Below are positions 20,197-37,290 of a DNA stretch of 64,000 nt, piece after piece (position 1 is the stretch's first letter; each line of letters starts with the position of its first letter). The DNA lies in assembly GCF_900112425.1 (NCBI RefSeq), contig NZ_FOLP01000004.1:372001-436000 (forward strand). Direction: 5' to 3'. Below the pieces are notes generated by a model. The model made no database searches. It saw only the letters and a program-made list of their open reading frames with translations, and was not told where the DNA came from. The stretch comes from Variovorax sp. OK212. GTDB taxonomy: Bacteria > Pseudomonadota > Gammaproteobacteria > Burkholderiales > Burkholderiaceae_C. The translations under genes and the position numbers were made by a program.

Positions 20197-20664
20197 ATGA
20201 ATCGCCTCGCGTCCATCCTGCCGCCCGCTCAAGTGCTCGTGAGCGTTGACGCCACCAGCAAGAAACGTGCTTTCGAAGAAGCCGGCCTGCTGTTCGAAAG
20301 CCTTCACGGCCTCGGCCGCGCCCTCATCACCGACAGCCTGTTCGCTCGCGAACGCCTCGGCTCGACCGGGCTGGGCCATGGCGTCGCCATCCCGCACGGC
20401 CGCATCAAGGGCCTCAAGGCCCCGATGGCTGCCGTGTTCCAGCTGGCCAACCCCATCGGTTTCGACGCACCCGACGAACAACCCGTCGCGCTGCTGATCT
20501 TCCTGCTGGTGCCCGAAGCGGCCACGCAGAAGCACCTCGAAATCCTCTCCGAAATCGCCGAGCTGCTGAGCGACGCCAGCCTGCGCGAACAGATCAAGTC
20601 CAGCACCGACGCGGCCGCCCTGCACGGCCTCATTGCCGGCTGGCAGTCCACGCAAGTCGCCTGA
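20197..20664 (+). CDS. ptsN: Nitrogen-regulatory PTS EIIA protein PtsN
   Basis: 155 residues of the EIIA-Ntr type. The phosphorylated histidine is His67 in GVAIPHGR. It is the output phosphocarrier of the regulatory PTS (PtsP-NPr-PtsN), linked to nitrogen and potassium control rather than sugar uptake. The ATG at 20197 is chosen on homology (MNRLASILPP); ten more codons are open upstream. A -10-like CATAAT lies at 20170-20175. hprK follows 95 bp downstream. Confidence 0.92.
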   Translation: MNRLASILPPAQVLVSVDATSKKRAFEEAGLLFESLHGLGRALITDSLFARERLGSTGLGHGVAIPHGRIKGLKAPMAAVFQLANPIGFDAPDEQPVALLIFLLVPEAATQKHLEILSEIAELLSDASLREQIKSSTDAAALHGLIAGWQSTQVA

Positions 20665-20759
20665 GCGCATGCGTCGGCACGCGCGGCTGCTGATAAGCTG
20701 CGCGGCTCTCTCCGTCACTCCAACGCAATGCCGACGCCCGTGCGCCGGCGCCTGAACGC

Positions 20760-21713
20760 ATGAAGCCGACCGTCATCAGCGCCGATGCCATGTTCGAGGA
20801 GTTCCGCGGCTCGCTCCGCTGGGAATGGCTCGCGGGGCTCGGCGCGTCAGAGCGCCAGTTCGACCCCGAGGTCATCAGCCGCGCGCAGTCGGCGGCCGAC
20901 CTGGTCGGCTATCTCAACTACATCCACCCATACCGCGTGCAGATCCTGGGCGCCCGCGAGGTGGCCTACCTCACGCGCGGCAGCCAGGAAGACTGCGCCC
21001 GGCGCATCGCCCGCATCGTCACGCTGGAGCCGCCGATGCTGGTGCTGGCCGACGGCCAGGCCGCGCCCGACGAGCTGCTGTCGATCTGCGAGCGCGCGCA
21101 GCTGCCGCTCTTCGCCACGCGCGAATCGTCGGCCTTCGTGATCGACCTGCTGCGCGCCTACCTGTCCAAGCACTTCGCCGAGCGCACCTCGATGCACGGC
21201 GTGTTCATGGACATCCTGGGCATGGGCGTGATGATCACGGGCGAGTCGGGCCTGGGAAAGAGCGAGCTCGGCCTGGAGCTGATCTCGCGCGGCAACGGCC
21301 TGGTGGCCGACGACGCGGTCGACCTGTACCGCATCAACCAGAACACCATCGAGGGGCGCTGCCCCGACCTGCTGCTGAACCTGCTGGAAGTGCGCGGCAT
21401 CGGCCTGCTGGACATCCGCGCGATCTTCGGCGAGACGGCGGTTCGCCGGAAGATGCGCCTGAAGCTCATCGTGCACCTGGTGCGCCGCGACAGCTTCGAG
21501 CGCGACTACGAGCGCATGCCCTCGGCGCCGCTCACGCAGGACGTGCTGGGCATTCCGGTGCGCAAGGTCATCATCCAGGTGGTGGCGGGGCGCAACATCG
21601 CCGTGCTGGTGGAGGCGGCGGTGCGCAATTCGATCCTGCAGCTGCGCGGCATCGACACGTATGCCGACTTCGTCGCGCGCCATCACAAGGCGATGGAAAC
21701 CGGACAGGATTGA
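20760..21713 (+). CDS. hprK: HPr kinase/phosphorylase
   Basis: 317 residues with an N-terminal domain and a kinase domain. Walker A GESGLGKS is at 161-168, catalytic His146 precedes it, and the HprK signature region [16 protein letters not shown] is present. It phosphorylates or dephosphorylates a serine on HPr-like proteins. In betaproteobacteria hprK commonly sits with ptsN. It converges on fur with 43 bp between stops. Confidence 0.93.
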   Translation: MKPTVISADAMFEEFRGSLRWEWLAGLGASERQFDPEVISRAQSAADLVGYLNYIHPYRVQILGAREVAYLTRGSQEDCARRIARIVTLEPPMLVLADGQAAPDELLSICERAQLPLFATRESSAFVIDLLRAYLSKHFAERTSMHGVFMDILGMGVMITGESGLGKSELGLELISRGNGLVADDAVDLYRINQNTIEGRCPDLLLNLLEVRGIGLLDIRAIFGETAVRRKMRLKLIVHLVRRDSFERDYERMPSAPLTQDVLGIPVRKVIIQVVAGRNIAVLVEAAVRNSILQLRGIDTYADFVARHHKAMETGQD

Positions 21714-21756
21714 AGGTTTTCCCGGCCCGCTGCGCGAGGAGCCGGGAAGGCGTGGC

Positions 21757-22176
21757 TCAGCGCTTCTTGGCGCAGTCCCCGCAAAGACCGTAGAGCGACA
21801 TGGCGTGGTCCTGCAGGATCCAGCCCTTGTCCTTGGCCACCAGTTGCTGGCGGCGCTCGATCTCGGCGTCGTAGAACTCCTCGACCTTGCCGCACGAGGT
21901 GCAGATCAGGTGGTCGTGGTGCGTGCCTTCGTTCAGCTCGTAGACCGCCTTGCCGCTTTCGAAGTGGCTGCGCTCGAGGATGCCGGCCTGTTCGAACTGG
22001 GTCAGCACGCGGTAGACGGTGGCCAGGCCGATGTCGGAGTGTTCGTTGAGCAGCACGCGGAACACGTCTTCCGCCGTCATGTGCCGCTGGCTGCCGGTCT
22101 GGAAGATCTCGAGGATCTTCAGGCGTGGCAATGTGGCCTTGAGGCCTGTGTTCTTGAGTTCGTCGATGTTGGCCAT
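21757..22176 (-). CDS. fur: Ferric uptake regulator Fur
   Basis: 139 residues. An N-terminal winged helix ([12 protein letters not shown] and [18 protein letters not shown]), the metal-binding HHDH motif at 86-89 and two CxxC pairs (Cys92/95 and Cys132/135) match Fur. With Fe2+ it represses iron-uptake genes such as the TonB receptor/PepSY pair at the right end. It is divergent from bamE across 89 bp, a common Comamonadaceae arrangement. I found no convincing Fur box in its own promoter. Confidence 0.95.
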   Translation of the reverse strand: MANIDELKNTGLKATLPRLKILEIFQTGSQRHMTAEDVFRVLLNEHSDIGLATVYRVLTQFEQAGILERSHFESGKAVYELNEGTHHDHLICTSCGKVEEFYDAEIERRQQLVAKDKGWILQDHAMSLYGLCGDCAKKR

Positions 22177-22206
22177 GTTGGTTCCTGCGCCCTGGGCTGC
22201 GGCAAA

Positions 22207-22234
22207 GGCCCTGGAAAGGGCCAGCCGCTACAAT
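22207..22234 (+). promoter_or_regulatory. Hairpin-forming dyad and -10-like box before bamE
   Basis: GGCCCT (22207-22212) and AGGGCC (22217-22222) form a perfect six-pair stem with a GGAA loop. TACAAT (22229-22234) is a plausible -10 box for bamE. The dyad occupies the spacer and -35 region. No good -35 match is visible. Confidence 0.35.
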
Positions 22235-22265
22235 GGCCGATCATATCGCTACCCCCTTTTCCCCC

Positions 22266-22838
22266 ATGCCTGCCATTCTCCAACGCCGTCCCTGGCTGAT
22301 GGTCGCCGCCGTGGCCGCCACGTTGTGCCTCGGTGCCTGCAGCGGTTTCAGCGATCGCACGCGCAGCGCGCTGTCCGCGGTCACGCCCTACAAGGTCGAA
22401 GTGGTGCAGGGCAATTTCGTGTCGAAGGAACAGGTCGCGGCGCTCAAGCCCGGCATGTCGCGCCAGCAGGTGCGTGAAATCCTCGGCACCTCGCTGCTGA
22501 GCGACGTGTTCCACGCCAACCGCTGGGACTACGTGTTCACCATCCGCCGCCAGGGCGTCGATCCGCAGGAACGCCACCTCACGGTGTTCTTCAACGGCGA
22601 ACTCATGGACCGCTTCGAAGGCGACGAGATGCCGAGCGAAGAAGAATTCGTCGCCACGCTCGACACCCGCAAGAAATCCGGCAAGGTGCCCGCGCTCGAG
22701 GCGTCGGAAGACGATCTCAAGAAGTACGCGCCTTCCAAGGACGAGAAAAAGGCCGACACCGCCGCCGGTACCTCCGACGCGCAGGCCTCGCTCCCGCCGC
22801 TGCCGGCCGCGTACCCCCCGCTCGAAGCCGCGCGCTGA
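22266..22838 (+). CDS. bamE: Outer-membrane assembly lipoprotein BamE
   Basis: 190 residues. A signal peptide ends in the lipobox LGAC with Cys25 as lipidation site. The SmpA/OmlA domain follows (ALKPGMSRQQVREILGTSLL, then WDYVF and LTVFFNGELMDRF). It belongs to the BamABCDE complex that inserts beta-barrel proteins. The C-terminal tail after about residue 130 is lysine-, acid- and proline-rich and longer than in E. coli. The ATG at 22266 gives a normal signal peptide; eleven upstream codons are open. Confidence 0.93.
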   Translation: MPAILQRRPWLMVAAVAATLCLGACSGFSDRTRSALSAVTPYKVEVVQGNFVSKEQVAALKPGMSRQQVREILGTSLLSDVFHANRWDYVFTIRRQGVDPQERHLTVFFNGELMDRFEGDEMPSEEEFVATLDTRKKSGKVPALEASEDDLKKYAPSKDEKKADTAAGTSDAQASLPPLPAAYPPLEAAR

Positions 22839-22866
22839 TCGCACAGCGGCCAGACAGACAGCCGTA

Positions 22867-22881
22867 GCGGGCGGCGCCCGC
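22867..22881 (+). repeat. Short GC hairpin between bamE and dapB
   Basis: GCGGGC (22867-22872) pairs with GCCCGC (22876-22881) around GGC. No T-run follows, so it is not a standard terminator. A direct repeat of CGTGTTCC lies just downstream. Confidence 0.35.
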
Positions 22882-22937
22882 CGAGCCAGGCAGTGCCCGT
22901 CCCGTGTTCCCCGTGTTCCTTGCATGACTGAATCCGC

Positions 22938-23780
22938 GTGACCGACTCCACTTCCGCTCCTTCCCCCTTCGCTTCCGATTCGCGCCGCATCGCCATCGCG
23001 GGCGCCTCGGGCCGCATGGGCCACATGCTGATCGAGGCCGTGCGCAACGCGCCCGACCTGCGCCTGGCCGGCGCGCTCGACATCGCGGGCAGCCCGGCGC
23101 TCGGCACCGATGCCGGCGCCTTCCTCGGTTTCGACAGCGGCGTGTCCATCGTGTCCGACCTGCGCGCGGGCCTGAAGGACGCGCAGGTGCTCATCGACTT
23201 CACCCGCCCCGAAGGCACGCTCGCGCACCTCGCGGTGTGCCGCGAACTCGGCGTGCAGGCCGTCATCGGCACCACCGGCTTCAGCGACGTGCAGAAGGCC
23301 GAAATCGCCGAGATCGCCAAGGACATCGCGATCATGATGGCGCCCAACATGAGCGTGGGCGTCAACGTGACGCTCAAGCTGCTCGAGATGGCGGCCAAGG
23401 CCATGTCGACGGGCTACGACATCGAGATCATCGAGGCGCACCACCGCCACAAGGTCGACGCGCCCTCGGGCACCGCGCTCAAGATGGGCGAAGTCATTGC
23501 CGACGCGCTGGGCCGCGACCTGAAGGAATGCGCCGTGTTCGCCCGCGAAGGCATCACGGGCGAACGCGACCCGTCCACCATCGGCTTCTCGGCCATCCGC
23601 GGCGGCGACATCGTGGGCGACCACACCGTGCTGTTCGCCGGCACGGGCGAGCGCATCGAGATCACCCACAAGTCGTCGAGCCGCGTCACCTACGCCCAGG
23701 GCAGCCTGCGCGCGGTGCGTTTCCTGGCCGGACAGCGCGCCGGCCTGTTCGACATGAACGACGTCCTCGGCCTGCGCTAA
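22938..23780 (+). CDS. dapB: 4-hydroxy-tetrahydrodipicolinate reductase
   Basis: 280 residues. The NAD(P)-binding loop GASGRMG is at 22-28, and the catalytic region [15 protein letters not shown] is intact. It performs the second committed step of lysine/diaminopimelate synthesis. The start is a GTG at 22938 preceded by no strong ribosome-binding site. A serine/proline-rich N-terminal extension of about 15 residues precedes the Rossmann strand. exbB follows after 15 bp. Confidence 0.95.
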   Translation: MTDSTSAPSPFASDSRRIAIAGASGRMGHMLIEAVRNAPDLRLAGALDIAGSPALGTDAGAFLGFDSGVSIVSDLRAGLKDAQVLIDFTRPEGTLAHLAVCRELGVQAVIGTTGFSDVQKAEIAEIAKDIAIMMAPNMSVGVNVTLKLLEMAAKAMSTGYDIEIIEAHHRHKVDAPSGTALKMGEVIADALGRDLKECAVFAREGITGERDPSTIGFSAIRGGDIVGDHTVLFAGTGERIEITHKSSSRVTYAQGSLRAVRFLAGQRAGLFDMNDVLGLR

Positions 23781-23795
23781 ATCAAAGGACCGCCG

Positions 23796-24491
23796 ATGAG
23801 CGTGCTCGAACTGCTGACCCATGGCGACGGCGTCAGCCGTTCGGTGGCGGCGCTGCTGCTGGCGATGTCGATCGCGAGCTGGGTCATCATCCTGTGGAAG
23901 GCCTGGCTGCTGCGCGGCGGCACGCGCGACGTGCTGCGCAGCATCGCGGCGTTCTGGCAATCGGCCACGCTGGCCGATGCCGAGCAGAAGCTCAAGGCCT
24001 TCGACAAGGCGGCGCTCGTGTCGCCCGCCGTGTCGGCCATCCGGCATGCGGCCGCGGGCGCTCCCGACGGCACGCTGGGTGCCTCGGTCGACCGCAACCA
24101 GCGCCTGACCCGTGTGCTGCGTGACGCGCTGCACGGCGCGCTGCGCCGGCTGCAGGCCGGCCAGATCCTGCTGGCGACGGTCGGCGCCACGGCACCCTTC
24201 GTCGGCCTGCTGGGCACGGTGTGGGGCATCTACGGCGCGCTCTCGGGCATCGCGGGCCAGACCGGCGGCTTCACCATCGACAAGGTGGCCGGCCCCGTGG
24301 GCGAGGCGCTGGTCATGACGGCCTTCGGCCTGGCCGTCGCCATTCCGGCCGTGCTGGCCTACAACGTCTTCGGCCGCGTCATCGGCCGCATCGAGGCCGA
24401 GCTCGAAGGCTTCGCGCACGACCTGCTCGGCAGCTTCGGCGCGCCGCCGGCACCGGCCGCACCGCCACCCGCGCGGCCGATGCCGGTCTGA
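23796..24491 (+). CDS. exbB: MotA/TolQ/ExbB proton-channel family protein
   Basis: 231 residues with three transmembrane segments (about 15-35, 125-150 and 165-190) and the ExbB core ATAPFVGLLGTVWGIYGAL plus GPVGEALVMTAFGLAVAIPAV. It energises TonB (or Tol) with the proton gradient. A proline/alanine tail ends the protein. The exbD gene follows after 26 bp. No tonB is adjacent, so assignment to ExbB rather than TolQ rests on sequence character. Confidence 0.85.
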   Translation: MSVLELLTHGDGVSRSVAALLLAMSIASWVIILWKAWLLRGGTRDVLRSIAAFWQSATLADAEQKLKAFDKAALVSPAVSAIRHAAAGAPDGTLGASVDRNQRLTRVLRDALHGALRRLQAGQILLATVGATAPFVGLLGTVWGIYGALSGIAGQTGGFTIDKVAGPVGEALVMTAFGLAVAIPAVLAYNVFGRVIGRIEAELEGFAHDLLGSFGAPPAPAAPPPARPMPV

Positions 24492-24517
24492 GCAGGCGAG
24501 GCAAGGCGTACTTCAGC

Positions 24518-24985
24518 ATGGCCTTCGGACGCACTTCACTGGGCAGCAGCGCCGCAGGCGGCGGGCGCGCCATGGGCGCGGGCGCGCAACGTCCGCTGTC
24601 CGACATCAACGTGACACCGCTGGTCGACGTGATGCTGGTGCTGCTGGTGATCTTCATCATCACCGCGCCGCTGATGGCCAGCTCGATCAAGCTCGACCTG
24701 CCGCAGACCGACGCGGGCCAGCCCAACGACGCGCCCAAGTTCGTGAGCCTGTCGGTCGATGCCGCGGGCAAGGTCTTCTTCAACGACCAGGCCGTGACCG
24801 ACGAGGAGTTGGCGGCCCGCCTCGAGAAGGCCGCGGCCGACAGCAAGGACACCGAGGTGCAGTTGCGCGCCGACCAGACCGTGCCCTACGGCAAGGTGGT
24901 GGCGCTGATGGGCATCGCGAACAAGGCCGGGCTCAGCCGCATCGGTTTCGTGACCGAGGCCGAGCCGGCCAAGCCTGCGCGTTGA
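24518..24985 (+). CDS. exbD: ExbD/TolR biopolymer transport protein
   Basis: 155 residues. A glycine-rich N-terminus, then SDINVTPLVDVMLVLLVIFIITAPL with the single membrane helix and its essential Asp, then a periplasmic domain. It partners the upstream ExbB-like protein. The start at 24518 is the first ATG after the exbB stop that gives a full-length protein. Confidence 0.88.
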   Translation: MAFGRTSLGSSAAGGGRAMGAGAQRPLSDINVTPLVDVMLVLLVIFIITAPLMASSIKLDLPQTDAGQPNDAPKFVSLSVDAAGKVFFNDQAVTDEELAARLEKAAADSKDTEVQLRADQTVPYGKVVALMGIANKAGLSRIGFVTEAEPAKPAR

Positions 24986-25036
24986 ACCCTGCGCGCTGAA
25001 GCCGGCGCTTCGGGCTCTGCACGTCGGGCCGATGTC

Positions 25037-25066
25037 TCAGGCCGGCGCGTCAGGCCGGCACTTTGT
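25037..25066 (+). terminator. Weak hairpin between exbD and glgP
   Basis: A direct repeat TCAGGCCGGC (25037-25046 and 25050-25059) lets GCCGGC pair with GCCGGC around a seven-base loop, followed by a short T-rich CTTTGTTC. Orientation suits exbD. It is a poor terminator by U-tract standards. Confidence 0.4.
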
Positions 25067-27550
<2,484 letters not shown>

Positions 27551-27609
27551 GGGTGGGGTCCGTGAAGGGTGGAGGGGCGCCGTGGCGTTCAGGCCGTCGC
27601 GCTGACGGA

Positions 27610-27661
27610 TTGTTTCAAGGGCTTGTTTCAGGAGCTTGTGTCAGAGGCTTGTTTCAAGGGC
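27610..27661 (-). repeat. Four tandem 13-bp repeats across the glgA stop codon
   Basis: Plus-strand units: TTGTTTCAAGGGC (27610-27622), TTGTTTCAGGAGC (27623-27635), TTGTGTCAGAGGC (27636-27648) and TTGTTTCAAGGGC (27649-27661). The first and last are identical. The last unit encodes the C-terminal residues of GlgA, and the glgA stop is in the third. The rest lies in the glgA-glgP spacer. 13 is not a multiple of three, so copy changes alter the frame of the tail. Confidence 0.9.
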
Positions 27662-29137
27662 CTGCCGGTACACGGCGATGTACCGGGCCGCCGCGGTGGC
27701 CCAGTCGGCGGGGCGGCGCATGGCATGGCCGCGCACGCGGCGCCAGTCGGGCGCGCGCTGGTAGAGGGCGAAGGCGCGGCGCACCGCGCGTTCGTAGTCG
27801 GCCACCTCGAAGCGCTCGAACACGAAGCCGGTGGCGTCGCCACTGGCCATGTCTTCCAGCGAGCTGTCGACCACCGTGTCGGCCAGCCCGCCGACGCGGC
27901 GCACCAGCGGCAGGCTGCCGTACTTCAGGCCGTACATCTGCGTGAGGCCGCAGGGCTCGAAGAGCGAGGGCACCAGCGTGACGTCGCCCGCGCCGAAGAG
28001 CTGGTGCGCCAGTGTCTCGTTGTAGCCGATGGTGACGCTGACCGATTGCGGCGCGGCCGCCGCGCGCTGGCGAAAGGCTTCCTCGAGCCAGGTCTCGCCG
28101 GCACCGAGCAGCGCCAGCTGGCCGCCCTGGGCGAGCAGCGCGTCGAGGCCGCCGAGCACCAGGTGCAGGCCTTTCTGTTCGGTGAGCCGGCTCACCAGGA
28201 TGAACAACGGCGCGTCGGGCCGGTCGGCCAGCCCCAGCTGTTGCTGCAGCACCGACTTGCAGCGCGCCTTGCCGGCCATGTGGCGGCCTTCGGGCGTGTG
28301 ATAGCCCTGCACCAGCGCCGCATCGTCCGCCGGGTTCCAGACCTTGTCGTCGACCGCGTTGAGGATGCCGCCGAGCACGCCGCTGCGCTGGCGCAGCAGG
28401 CCGTCGAGCCCGCAGCCCTGCTCGGGCGTCTGGATTTCCTGCGCGTAGGTCGGGCTCACGGTGGTGAGCCGGTCGGCATAGCAGAGGCCGCCCTTCATGA
28501 ACGAGACCTGGCCGTGGTACTCGAGCCCGTTCATCTGGAAGGCCGGGCCGGGCAGGCCCAGGTCGGTGAAGTTCCACGGCGCGAAGAGGCCCTGGTAGGC
28601 CAGGTTGTGCACCGTGAAGACGCTGCCCACGCGCGCGCCGCGCGCCCCGCCCGGCTGGCCGGCCTCGCGCGCGAAGTGCAGGTAGGCCGGCGCCAGCGCC
28701 GCGTGCCAGTCGTGCGCGTGCACCACCTCGGGCTGCCACAGCGGGTCGAGCCCTTGCGCCAGCTGCGCCGCGGCCCAGCCGAGCAGGGCAAAGCGCCGGT
28801 GGTTGTCGCCGTAGGGCTGGCGCGACGTGTCTTCGTAGGGGTTGCCGGGCCGGTCGTAGAGCGCCGGCGCGTCGATCACGTAGGCCGGAATGGCCGGCGC
28901 GCCGTCGATGGCGATGTGGCCGAAGCGCAGCGTGAAGCGCTCGCCCCAGGGCGCATCGAATTCGGCCACCGGCGCCAGGTCGCGCACGCCCGCCACGATG
29001 GCGGGGAACCCCGGCAAGAGCACGCGCGCGTCCTGCCCTTCGGCCATGAGCGCGATCGGCAGGGCACCCGCGATGTCCGCCAGGCCGCCGGTCTTGAGGA
29101 GGGGAAAGAGTTCGGCGCTGACCTGGAGGATCCGCAT
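27641..29137 (-). CDS. glgA: Glycogen synthase (ADP-glucose)
   Basis: 498 residues, family GT5. The ADP-glucose site KTGGLA is at residues 15-20; the C-terminal half has SRLTEQKGLHLV and PSLFEPCGLTQMYGLKYG with the catalytic glutamate. It extends alpha-1,4 chains using the product of GlgC. It starts two bases after the glgC stop, so translation is probably coupled. Its C-terminus is written by a tandem repeat, so the last residues may vary between strains. Confidence 0.96.
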   Translation of the reverse strand: MRILQVSAELFPLLKTGGLADIAGALPIALMAEGQDARVLLPGFPAIVAGVRDLAPVAEFDAPWGERFTLRFGHIAIDGAPAIPAYVIDAPALYDRPGNPYEDTSRQPYGDNHRRFALLGWAAAQLAQGLDPLWQPEVVHAHDWHAALAPAYLHFAREAGQPGGARGARVGSVFTVHNLAYQGLFAPWNFTDLGLPGPAFQMNGLEYHGQVSFMKGGLCYADRLTTVSPTYAQEIQTPEQGCGLDGLLRQRSGVLGGILNAVDDKVWNPADDAALVQGYHTPEGRHMAGKARCKSVLQQQLGLADRPDAPLFILVSRLTEQKGLHLVLGGLDALLAQGGQLALLGAGETWLEEAFRQRAAAAPQSVSVTIGYNETLAHQLFGAGDVTLVPSLFEPCGLTQMYGLKYGSLPLVRRVGGLADTVVDSSLEDMASGDATGFVFERFEVADYERAVRRAFALYQRAPDWRRVRGHAMRRPADWATAAARYIAVYRQALETSL

Positions 29138-29139
29138 CG

Positions 29140-30462
<1,323 letters not shown>

Positions 30463-30472
30463 CCTGTGTCTC

Positions 30473-30488
30473 CGTTCGTTCGTTCGTT
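30473..30488 (-). repeat. (AACG)4 tetranucleotide repeat before glgC
   Basis: Four CGTT units on the plus strand, 11-26 bp upstream of the glgC ATG and next to its ribosome-binding site. It lies in the 83-bp glgX-glgC spacer. Length changes could alter leader spacing, but the copy number is low. Confidence 0.6.
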
Positions 30489-30545
30489 TGAATGCGTCGT
30501 CAGAGTTTCTGCATCGAGACTAGCACCGCGCGGTGCATCTGGCTG

Positions 30546-32696
<2,151 letters not shown>

Positions 32697-33303
32697 GCTG
32701 GTTGCTCCCCCGTGGGGTTGCTTCCCGAGGCCGGGATTCCGCCCGGCGGCGGACTCACTTTCTTTTGCTTCGCCAAAAGAAAGTAAGCAAAGAAAAGGCG
32801 ACCCCACTGTCTGCGACCCCTGCGCTTCGCTACGGGGCAACCTGCGGTGCTCACGTTTCGCGGGGTCCCACCCAAACTCGCTTCGCTCAAACAAGGGTGG
32901 GCCCTGATCCGCGAAACGCTCCGCTCCTCGGCGCAGCCAGAGGGGAGGGGGAGACAAGTCGGGCCTTCGCTTCGCTCGGCCTCCATGCGGCTGCAGGCGC
33001 TGCGCGCCTGCAGCCGTTCACGCCGAGCGCAGCGATGGCGCGTTCGGTTTCCGCTCTCCAAGCCCTTCTGGCTGCGCCGAGGAGCGGAGCGTTTCGCGGA
33101 CAAGGGCTCGCAGCTGTTTGAGCGAAGCGAGTTCTGCGAGACCCCGCGAAACGTGAGCACCGCAGGTTGCCCGTAGCGAAGCGAAGGGACGCAGACAACA
33201 GGGTCGCCTTTCTTTTGCCTACGTTTTCTTGGCGAAGCAAAGAAAAGTAGCTCGCCCGCCGGGGCGAAACCCGGCCTCGGAACACAAACAAGACCCAAGA
33301 AGT
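32697..33303. other. 607-bp glgX-glgB spacer filled by a long inverted repeat
   Basis: No real gene. Almost all of it (32725-33280) is one long imperfect inverted repeat. Only the glgX ribosome-binding site at about 32700-32715 and a 23-bp spacer beside the glgB stop lie outside. Short open frames on both strands are by-products of the repeat. Confidence 0.8.
32725..33280. repeat. 556-bp inverted repeat element in the glg operon
   Basis: The left arm (32725-32999) and right arm (33005-33280) are imperfect reverse complements. The outer ends are CCGAGG/CCTCGG; the middle is a perfect CGGCTGCAGGCG / CGCCTGCAGCCG stem with a five-base loop (33000-33004). Blocks such as GCTCACGTTTCGCGGGGTC are identical in both arms. 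Runs like TCGCTTCGCTC recur. No transposase is present, and no target-site duplication is evident at the ends. It resembles the interspersed intergenic repeats I associate with Comamonadaceae genomes; the transcript would fold into a very long hairpin. Confidence 0.85.
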
Positions 33304-35475
<2,172 letters not shown>

Positions 35476-35480
35476 GGTGG

Positions 35481-37148
35481 TCAGCTTTGTCCTTCTTCAC
35501 CGGCAGGCGCGCCGATGAAAACGCCGTACGGCGCCAGCACCAGCATGCGCTTTTCACCCGTGCCCTGCACGACGGCGGTGGACGCCAGCGGCTGTCCGAC
35601 AAGGGGCTGCAGGCCGTCGGGCAGGGCAAGCGACACCGGCTCGCCGCTGAAGTTGAAGATCGCCTGCAGCGACCGGTCGGCGCTGCGCCGCGCGAAATGC
35701 AGCAGGGGCTCGGGCGCGTCGATGAAGTCGATGCTGCCCGTGTGCAGCAGCGGCTGCGTGCGTCGCCAGTGCAGCAGGGCGCGGCTGAAAGCGAGCATCG
35801 ACGCCGGGTCGTCGGCCTGCCGCTCGACGGCCAGCGGCAGGTGCGGCCCGTACACGGGCAGCCACGGCGCTCCGGTGGTGAAGCCGCCGTGCGGCGCCTC
35901 GGCGGTCCACGCGATGGGCGTGCGGCAGCCGTCGCGGCCCTTGAACTCGGGCCAGAAGGCGCGGCCGTACGGGTCTTGCAACAGTTCGAAGGGCACCTCG
36001 GCCTCGGGCAGGCCCAGCTCTTCGCCCTGGTAGATGCTGGCGCTGCCGCGCAGCGTGAGCAGCAGCGCGAGCCAGAGGCGGTCGCGCCGGGTGTCGGCCG
36101 GGCCGCCGCCGCTCCAGCGCGTGGCGACGCGCGGCACGTCGTGGTTCGACACCGCCCAGCAGCCCCAGCCGCCGGTGGGGGCGAGCGCGCTGTCGAGCGC
36201 CTCGACCTGGTGGCGCAGGTGGGCGGGGCGGTGGTCGGCCGTCAGCAGGCTGAAGCTGTAGGCCAGGTGCAGGCGCTTGCCGAGCTCGGTGTACTGCGCC
36301 ATGACGGGCGGCGCGTTCTCGTCGCCGACCTCGCCCAGCGCCACCGCGCCGTAGCCGTCGAGCAGCCGGCGCAGGCTTTCGAGAAAGGCCAGGTTCTCGA
36401 CCTGGCTCTTGTCGTACAGGTGCTGCTGCATCGCATACGGGTTGTCGGCGCGCACCGTGCTGACCTCGTCGATCGACGCGAGCGAGGCCGGCGGGTTGTC
36501 GCGCAGCAGCGCGTCGTGGAACTGGTGGTTGCAGGCGTCGAAGCGAAAGCCGTCCACGCCGCGTTCGCACCAGAAGCGCACCTCGCCCAGCAGTGCTTCC
36601 TGCACCTCGGCGCAATGGAAGTTCAGGTCGGGCTGCTCGGCCAGGAAGCTGTGCAGGTAGTACTGCCTGCGGCGCGCGTCCCATTGCCAGGCCGAGCCGC
36701 CGAACACCGACAACCAGTTGGTCGGCGGCGTGCCGTCGGGGCGGGGGTCGGCCCACACGTACCAGTCGGCCTTGGGGTTGTCGCGCGAGCTGCGGCTTTC
36801 GGCGAACCAGGCGTGCTGGTCGGAGGTGTGCGAGAGCACCTGGTCGATGATGAGCTTCAGGCCCAGCGCGTGCATGCGCGCCAGCATGGCGTCGAAGTCG
36901 GCCAGCGTGCCGAAGATCGGGTCGACCGCGCGGTAGTCGGACACGTCGTAGCCGAAGTCCTTCATCGGCGAGCGGAAGAAGGGAGAGACCCAGATGGCAT
37001 CGACGCCGAGGCGGGCCACATGTTCGAGCCGGGACGTGATGCCCGGCAGGTCGCCGATGCCGTCGCCGTTGCTGTCCATGAAACTGCGGGGGTAGATCTG
37101 GTAGATCACCGCGCCGCGCCACCATTCGCTGTTGCTCGTGTTGCCCAT
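35481..37148 (-). CDS. Alpha-glucosidase, GH13 family
   Basis: 555 residues. It starts [22 protein letters not shown], typical of oligo-1,6-glucosidases and alpha-glucosidases. The nucleophile is in [10 protein letters not shown], the acid in ALGEVGDE and the third acid in SNHDVPR. No signal peptide, so cytosolic. It would release glucose from maltose or short malto-oligosaccharides left by GlgP and GlgX. First gene of the minus-strand glg cluster; trehalose synthase and isomaltase are related alternatives but fit less well. Confidence 0.88.
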   Translation of the reverse strand: MGNTSNSEWWRGAVIYQIYPRSFMDSNGDGIGDLPGITSRLEHVARLGVDAIWVSPFFRSPMKDFGYDVSDYRAVDPIFGTLADFDAMLARMHALGLKLIIDQVLSHTSDQHAWFAESRSSRDNPKADWYVWADPRPDGTPPTNWLSVFGGSAWQWDARRRQYYLHSFLAEQPDLNFHCAEVQEALLGEVRFWCERGVDGFRFDACNHQFHDALLRDNPPASLASIDEVSTVRADNPYAMQQHLYDKSQVENLAFLESLRRLLDGYGAVALGEVGDENAPPVMAQYTELGKRLHLAYSFSLLTADHRPAHLRHQVEALDSALAPTGGWGCWAVSNHDVPRVATRWSGGGPADTRRDRLWLALLLTLRGSASIYQGEELGLPEAEVPFELLQDPYGRAFWPEFKGRDGCRTPIAWTAEAPHGGFTTGAPWLPVYGPHLPLAVERQADDPASMLAFSRALLHWRRTQPLLHTGSIDFIDAPEPLLHFARRSADRSLQAIFNFSGEPVSLALPDGLQPLVGQPLASTAVVQGTGEKRMLVLAPYGVFIGAPAGEEGQS

Positions 37149-37290
37149 GCCGGTCCCTGTGGTCTGAAAATCATTGTGGCATGCGAAATTCGGGCCAGTG
37201 ATGCCGCAGTGATACGGCTTGCGCGCGCCACGGTCGCGCGCCGGCGGTCCGTGAAGCTTTCTACACTGGGCGCCGTTGCCGTTTTTTTAC

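Noticed and set aside
22177-22265. Fur box controlling fur itself
   Set aside because: No sequence close to the GATAATGATAATCATTATC-type consensus is visible in the fur/bamE gap.
32725-33280. Insertion sequence or MITE with target-site duplication
   Set aside because: No transposase and no matching direct repeats could be seen at the ends, so I call it only an inverted repeat element.
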